64,000 nt of DNA from Tritonibacter multivorans (GTDB taxonomy: Bacteria; Pseudomonadota; Alphaproteobacteria; Rhodobacterales; Rhodobacteraceae), in contig NZ_CYSD01000043.1 of assembly GCF_001458415.1 (NCBI RefSeq), positions 1 to 64,000 on the forward strand. The letters are read 5' to 3'. Under the pieces are notes generated by a model. That model made no database searches. It was not told the origin of the DNA and saw only the letters and a list, made by a program, of their open reading frames with translations. The translations under genes were made by a program, and so were the position numbers. Positions 59,802-64,000 of the stretch are shown piece by piece. The stretch's first letter is position 1; each line of letters opens with the position of its first letter.

Positions 59802-61196
59802 TCAGGCTTTGGGGCCGATCATCTGTTCCGGGCGAACCACGGCGTCAAAAGTTTCGGCGTCCACAAAGCCAAGTGCGATCGCCTCTTCTTTCAGGGTGGT
59901 GCCGTTCTTATGCGCGGTCTTTGCAACGGTGGTTGCATTGTCATAGCCAATGGTCGGCGCCAGCGCGGTGACCAGCATCAGCGATTCTTTCATCAGCTTG
60001 TCGATGCGCGGCTCATTGGCTTTGATGCCGTTGAGCATACGTTCAGTGAAGCTGTCGGCGACGTCGCCCAACAGCTGCATGGATTGCAGCAGGTTGTAGG
60101 ACATCATCGGGTTGTAGACGTTCAGTTCAAAGTGACCCTGAGAGCCTGCAAACTTCATCGCCGCGTCATTGCCCATGACGTGGGCTGCAACCTGGGTCAT
60201 CGCTTCGGCCTGTGTCGGGTTCACTTTACCCGGCATGATCGAAGAGCCCGGCTCGTTTTCCGGCAGGATCAGTTCACCCAGACCAGAGCGGGGGCCAGAG
60301 CCGAGGAACCGGATGTCATTGGCGATTTTATACATTGCACCGGCAACAGAGGCGAGCGCGCCGGACATGAACACCATGGCGTCATGGGCGGCGAGGGCTT
60401 CGAACTTGTTCGGGGCAGTGACAAAGGGCAGGCCGGTGATGTCGGCCATGTTTTTCGCCACGGTTTCGCTCCAGCCCGGGGCGGTGTTCAGGCCGGTGCC
60501 TACGGCGGTGCCGCCTTGGGCCAGCTCGTAGATGCCGGGCAGGGCGGTCTCAATACGCTGGATGCCCATGCGGATCTGGTGGGCATAGCCGCCAAATTCC
60601 TGACCCAGGGTCAGCGGGGTCGCATCCTGAGTGTGGGTGCGGCCGATTTTGATGATGTCTTTGAACTCTTCCGACTTTGCCTCAAGACCTGCCAGCAGCT
60701 TGTTCAGGCCGGGCAGCAGCACGTCTCGCACGGTCATGGCAGCGGCAATGTGCATCGCGGTCGGGAACGTGTCGTTCGAGGACTGACCCATATTGCAGTG
60801 GTCGTTCGGGTGAACCGGATCCTTGGAGCCGATCACACCGCCGAGGATTTCAATCGCGCGGTTGGCGATGACCTCGTTGGAGTTCATGTTGGACTGGGTG
60901 CCAGAGCCGGTCTGCCAGACGACCAGCGGGAAGTTGTCGTCGAACTTGCCTTCGAACACTTCACCCGCGGCCTGGATCACGGCATCGGCGATCTTCGCGT
61001 CCATCTTGCCGTTTTCTTTGTTGGCCATGGCGCAGGCTTTTTTGATCACGCCCAGCGCGCGCACGATGGCGACGGGCTGTTTTTCCCAACCAATGGGGAA
61101 GTTCATGATCGAGCGCTGGGTCTGCGCGCCCCAATATTTATCTGTAGGGACCTCGAGCGGGCCAAAGCTGTCGGTTTCGGTGCGGGTGTTCGACAT
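59802..61196 (-). CDS. fumC: fumarate hydratase, class II
   Basis: A 464-residue TCA-cycle enzyme (fumarate to malate), iron-free type. It has the [13 protein letters not shown] signature, [14 protein letters not shown] and [13 protein letters not shown]-like segments ([11 protein letters not shown]). The length is normal. The 245-bp region upstream (61197-61441) holds its promoter and nothing else I can recognise. Confidence 0.97.
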   Translation of the reverse strand: MSNTRTETDSFGPLEVPTDKYWGAQTQRSIMNFPIGWEKQPVAIVRALGVIKKACAMANKENGKMDAKIADAVIQAAGEVFEGKFDDNFPLVVWQTGSGTQSNMNSNEVIANRAIEILGGVIGSKDPVHPNDHCNMGQSSNDTFPTAMHIAAAMTVRDVLLPGLNKLLAGLEAKSEEFKDIIKIGRTHTQDATPLTLGQEFGGYAHQIRMGIQRIETALPGIYELAQGGTAVGTGLNTAPGWSETVAKNMADITGLPFVTAPNKFEALAAHDAMVFMSGALASVAGAMYKIANDIRFLGSGPRSGLGELILPENEPGSSIMPGKVNPTQAEAMTQVAAHVMGNDAAMKFAGSQGHFELNVYNPMMSYNLLQSMQLLGDVADSFTERMLNGIKANEPRIDKLMKESLMLVTALAPTIGYDNATTVAKTAHKNGTTLKEEAIALGFVDAETFDAVVRPEQMIGPKA

Positions 61197-61441
61197 TGTG
61201 TCTGTCTCCGTCGCTAGAGCAACTGTTTAGTATACCGGTGTATGCCGTTTAGCCTTTGCGAGCGCGATATGCAATTCCCCTGAGGCAAGAGCGATCCAAG
61301 AGGCAGCGCGCTGTTGGCTGGAACTAGGCGTTGTATAAGCCTGTCTTGATTAAAGTGCCATTGTTCACCTCGCCTTAGCGCTCTAGATTGTAGTCAAATC
61401 ACTCTTCTTTTTTGCAGTTTGTCCCAAAGGTGACGCCCCAC

Positions 61442-62044
61442 ATGACTACGTTTGCGATAACATCTCTGCGCGACCGGCTGGCGCGTCTGGCGTCACGGCT
61501 ACACAGCGGGCTTGTGGGGTCTGCGCTTGCGGTGGCCGTGCTGGTGTCGGCCACAGAATCGCAGGCGGGCAATGCAGAGATTTCGCAGTTTGTCGGCCAC
61601 TATGAGGGCGATGCAGAGGTCAAACAGCTCGATGGTCAGACCGAACTGCGCAATATGGATGTCTGGATCAAAGAAACAGCCGACGGTTTCTTTGTGGAAT
61701 GGCACACGGCGATCTCGCGTCCGGACGGCAAACGGAAGAAGAAGACCTATAAGATCAATTTCCAGCCGTCAGAGCGCCCCGGCGTCTTTGCGGCGGCAAT
61801 GACCACAAATGTTTTTGGTCACACCGTTCAGATGAACCCGATGAAAGGGGAACCCTTTGTCTGGGCGCGTGTCATCGGAGAGACGCTGACGGTTTTCTCG
61901 CTCTATGTCGCGGAAAACGGCGACTACCTGATGCAGCAGTATGATCGAACCCTGGCGGAGGGTGGGCTGGAGCTCAAATTCTCTCTGCACCGAAACGGGT
62001 TGCCGTCCCATTCCGTCATCACATACCTCAAGCGCAGCCGCTAA
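61442..62044 (+). CDS. hypothetical exported protein
   Basis: A 200-residue protein with an N-terminal hydrophobic segment (LVGSALAVAVLVSATESQA, about 23-42) that fits a signal peptide after a basic start. The mature part is beta-rich with YEGDAEVKQLDGQTELRN and DYLMQQYDRTLAEGG, but I do not recognise the family. The start at 61442 has AAGGTG upstream. Confidence 0.75.
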   Translation: MTTFAITSLRDRLARLASRLHSGLVGSALAVAVLVSATESQAGNAEISQFVGHYEGDAEVKQLDGQTELRNMDVWIKETADGFFVEWHTAISRPDGKRKKKTYKINFQPSERPGVFAAAMTTNVFGHTVQMNPMKGEPFVWARVIGETLTVFSLYVAENGDYLMQQYDRTLAEGGLELKFSLHRNGLPSHSVITYLKRSR

Positions 62045-62064
62045 AGCGCGCAAATGTCAAAACA

Positions 62065-62097
62065 AAAGCGCCTCTGACAACCTGTCAGAGGCGCTTT
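62065..62097. terminator. bidirectional terminator
   Basis: A perfect 15-bp stem (AAAGCGCCTCTGACA with TGTCAGAGGCGCTTT) lies between convergent genes, with A and T ends giving U tracts in both directions. Confidence 0.9.
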
Positions 62098-62122
62098 GAT
62101 TTAGGGTTTGTCTTGGGCGAGC

Positions 62123-62602
62123 TTACTTGCGGAAGCTGTCCAGCGACACCACGTCAGCGTCTTTTTTGGCGTCGGCAGCTGGGGCTTCTTCCTCTTCCTC
62201 GTCGAAATCGGGCAGGGTTTCGGTGGCGATAATGTCTTCGTCTTCTTCCAGCGCGTTTTCAAACCGCAGGCCGAATTCAACGGACGGATCGACAAAGGTC
62301 TTGATCGCGTCATAAGGGATATAGAGCGGTTCCGGGCTGTCACCGAAGTTCAGCGTGACGGCAAAACCGTCTTCACCAATATCAAGGTTGTCATACCAGT
62401 GCTGCATCACCACGGTCATTTCGCCGGGGTAGCGGTCTGACAGCCAGTCGGCCAGTTCCGCGTCCGGGTGGGCAGTGTCAAAGGTGATGAAGAAGTGATG
62501 AGTGCCGGGCAGGCCATTGGCCGCAACATCTTCAAGCACGGTGCGGATCAGGCCACGCATGGCACGATGCATTAGGTTACCGTAGTCGATTTGCCGGGAC
62601 AT
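62123..62602 (-). CDS. sspB: SspB-type ClpXP adaptor
   Basis: A 159-residue protein of the alphaproteobacterial SspB family: MSRQIDYGNLMHRAMRGLIR, the substrate-binding beta fold (HHFFITFDTAHP, YPGEMTVVMQHWYDNL), an acidic linker and a short C-terminal tail VVSLDSFRK likely to contact ClpX. It delivers tagged proteins, such as ssrA-tagged chains, to ClpXP. Confidence 0.92.
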   Translation of the reverse strand: MSRQIDYGNLMHRAMRGLIRTVLEDVAANGLPGTHHFFITFDTAHPDAELADWLSDRYPGEMTVVMQHWYDNLDIGEDGFAVTLNFGDSPEPLYIPYDAIKTFVDPSVEFGLRFENALEEDEDIIATETLPDFDEEEEEAPAADAKKDADVVSLDSFRK

Positions 62603-62726
62603 ATTTGTCTACCCTCTTGTCGTTGCTTCAAGCATAGGACTTTTTTGTGTTGGAACGAAAGCCTTTGCATCTGCCTTTTGGAACTATTTTCCCGCATATG
62701 CAATGATGGTAAACGAAGACTGAACA

Positions 62727-63971
62727 CTATCTAAAGGCGCCCGTCAAAACTCCAACAGTTGCCATAACGATGAGCAAAAGCACCAGTTTCCCGCCACATA
62801 GGCGATGAACCAGTGGCGCCAGCCCCACCAGCACCAAGGCATGTGTGTCCAGACTGGACCACACCGGCAAATTTACGCCGAAAGAGGTCGGTGCCAGTTC
62901 CCTGAACAGAAGATGCAGGGTGAACCACAGGGAAAGGTTCAGCATCATGCCCGCCACCGCAGCAGTGATCGCGCTGAGCGCACCTTGGAGGCGGGGCAGG
63001 CGGGTGAGGTGCTCCAGATAGGGGGCCGCGGCAAAAATCCACAGGAAACAGGGCGCAAATGTCGCCCAGAGCGCAACCACGCCTGCGGCCACGGCCAGCC
63101 CAACCCCGCCTTGACCATGCCCGGCCAGCATGGCGACAAACTGCGTCACCAGCACCAAGGGTCCCGGTGTGGTTTCGGCCAATCCCAGCGCGTCGATCAT
63201 CTGGCCCGTTGTGATCCAGCCCTGGTCGCTGACAACAGTCTGGGTGACATAGGCCAAAACGGCATAGGCGCCGCCAAAGGTCACCACGGCCAGTTTGGCA
63301 AAGAACCAGCCAAGCGTGGCCAGAAACTCAGCCCCGATCCATGTCAGACCCGCCAAAGGCACCAGCCAGAGCGCCGCCCACAACGCCACATTGCGCCAAT
63401 GGCCCCGGCCCACATGCACCACGGTTTCGGCTTCGGGCGTGGTCATTTCAGGGCGCAGGAGCAAGCCCAGCCCGGCGGCCAGTGCCACCACCAGCGGAAA
63501 GGGTAAATTCAACAGGAACACCGCAAGAAAACCCGCAATGGCAACGGCTTGCCCGGTACGATCCTTCAGCGCTTTGCGTCCGATTCGGGCAAGCGCCTGA
63601 ACGACAATGACGATAACAGCGGCTTTGATGCCCAGAAAACCGGCCTGCACCAAAGGCAGCGCGCCAAACAGCGTATAGAGCCAGACCAGTGCGGCAATCA
63701 CGACGGCCCCCGGGCCGACAAACAACAGACCCGCCAACAGCCCGCCGGCAATACCCCGCAAGCGCCATCCGGCATAGGTGGCCAACTGCATGGCCTCTGG
63801 CCCCGGCAGCAGCATGCAGAACGACAGCGCGCGCAGAAAATCCTCTTCCGAGAGCCAGTTTTTGGTCTCCACCAGCTCTTTGTGCATGAGCGCGATTTGT
63901 GCCGCCGGGCCGCCAAAAGACAGGCAGCCGATCCGGCCAAAGGTGCGCGTCATATCTGCAAAAGACGTCAT
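62727..63971 (-). CDS. chrA: chromate efflux transporter
   Basis: A 414-residue polytopic membrane protein with two homologous CHR domains: FGRIGCLSFGGPAAQIALMH and later FAKLAVVTFGGAYAVLAY, each with its PGP segment (LPGPEAMQ, TPGPLVLVT). The two-domain, about 400-residue layout is the long-chain ChrA type. It extrudes chromate; other anions are possible. No chrB is in the window. Confidence 0.92.
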   Translation of the reverse strand: MTSFADMTRTFGRIGCLSFGGPAAQIALMHKELVETKNWLSEEDFLRALSFCMLLPGPEAMQLATYAGWRLRGIAGGLLAGLLFVGPGAVVIAALVWLYTLFGALPLVQAGFLGIKAAVIVIVVQALARIGRKALKDRTGQAVAIAGFLAVFLLNLPFPLVVALAAGLGLLLRPEMTTPEAETVVHVGRGHWRNVALWAALWLVPLAGLTWIGAEFLATLGWFFAKLAVVTFGGAYAVLAYVTQTVVSDQGWITTGQMIDALGLAETTPGPLVLVTQFVAMLAGHGQGGVGLAVAAGVVALWATFAPCFLWIFAAAPYLEHLTRLPRLQGALSAITAAVAGMMLNLSLWFTLHLLFRELAPTSFGVNLPVWSSLDTHALVLVGLAPLVHRLCGGKLVLLLIVMATVGVLTGAFR

Positions 63972-64000
63972 AGTGCCCCCGTGTCATTGCCGGGGTTGAT

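Overview
The window is one stretch of chromosome from a marine-type alphaproteobacterium of the family Rhodobacteraceae (Roseobacter group). The evidence is the soxSRT/soxVWXYZABCDEF layout, a split cobalamin-dependent methionine synthase locus, the zeta-type F1-ATPase inhibitor beside purC, the acidic insertion in RNase E and several alphaproteobacterial DUF families. I cannot assign a genus.

Layout. (1) 1-3.86 kb is the right end of a degenerate mobile region: a partial IS110-family transposase, an AAA+ ATPase, a frameshifted HTH gene, hairpins that could be an oriT and a MOBV relaxase with an in-frame stop. It ends at a displaced 3' fragment of a tRNA-Asn gene, the likely right attachment site. 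(2) 3.97-7.0 kb is ordinary chromosome: an EnvZ-type sensor kinase, a LACTB2-like metallo-hydrolase, an intact tRNA-Asn and a DUF2322 protein. (3) 7.4-19.7 kb is an unusual accessory cluster: an animal-type heme peroxidase, a small unknown protein, a subtilase, a PAP2/vanadium-haloperoxidase-like enzyme with nine N-terminal Asn-His-Ser triplets, a SARP-like winged-helix/TPR regulator, a polytopic membrane protein, DUF5666 and DUF6502 proteins and a fasciclin-RTX protein. Heptamer repeats at exact 11-bp steps lie upstream of the regulator gene, the unknown gene, the membrane protein gene and, more weakly, the peroxidase gene. This looks like a SARP-type regulon. (4) 19.85-35.5 kb is a complete thiosulfate-oxidation (sox) cluster with two YeeE-type permeases and soxG/soxH. 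Exact ATTC-N8-GAAT palindromes precede soxX, soxB and soxG, and a near-match lies between soxS and soxV. (5) 35.6-64 kb is mostly housekeeping: tRNA-Ile2, purMN, rnd, sufE, the split MetH module (DUF1638, corrinoid protein, homocysteine methyltransferase) with a LexA-box-preceded SplB-like radical SAM gene, an MprF-like protein, the zeta subunit, purC, purSQ, dctBD, rne, tusA, ccdA, a hydrolase-P450 pair, fumC, sspB and chrA.

How the genes work together. SoxR probably senses sulfane sulfur through two cysteines 66 residues apart and represses several sox transcription units. SoxV/SoxW/SoxS supply reductant, SoxXA loads substrate on SoxYZ, SoxB and SoxCD strip it, and the YeeE permeases may move sulfur compounds. 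The strongest candidate for an undescribed system is the peroxidase/subtilase/PAP2 cluster with its SARP-like regulator and shared 11-bp-phased repeats. Other points worth following are a LexA box in front of a SplB-like gene, a DctD homologue without GAFTGA and with an altered Walker B, and a SoxH-like protein lacking the usual metal ligands.
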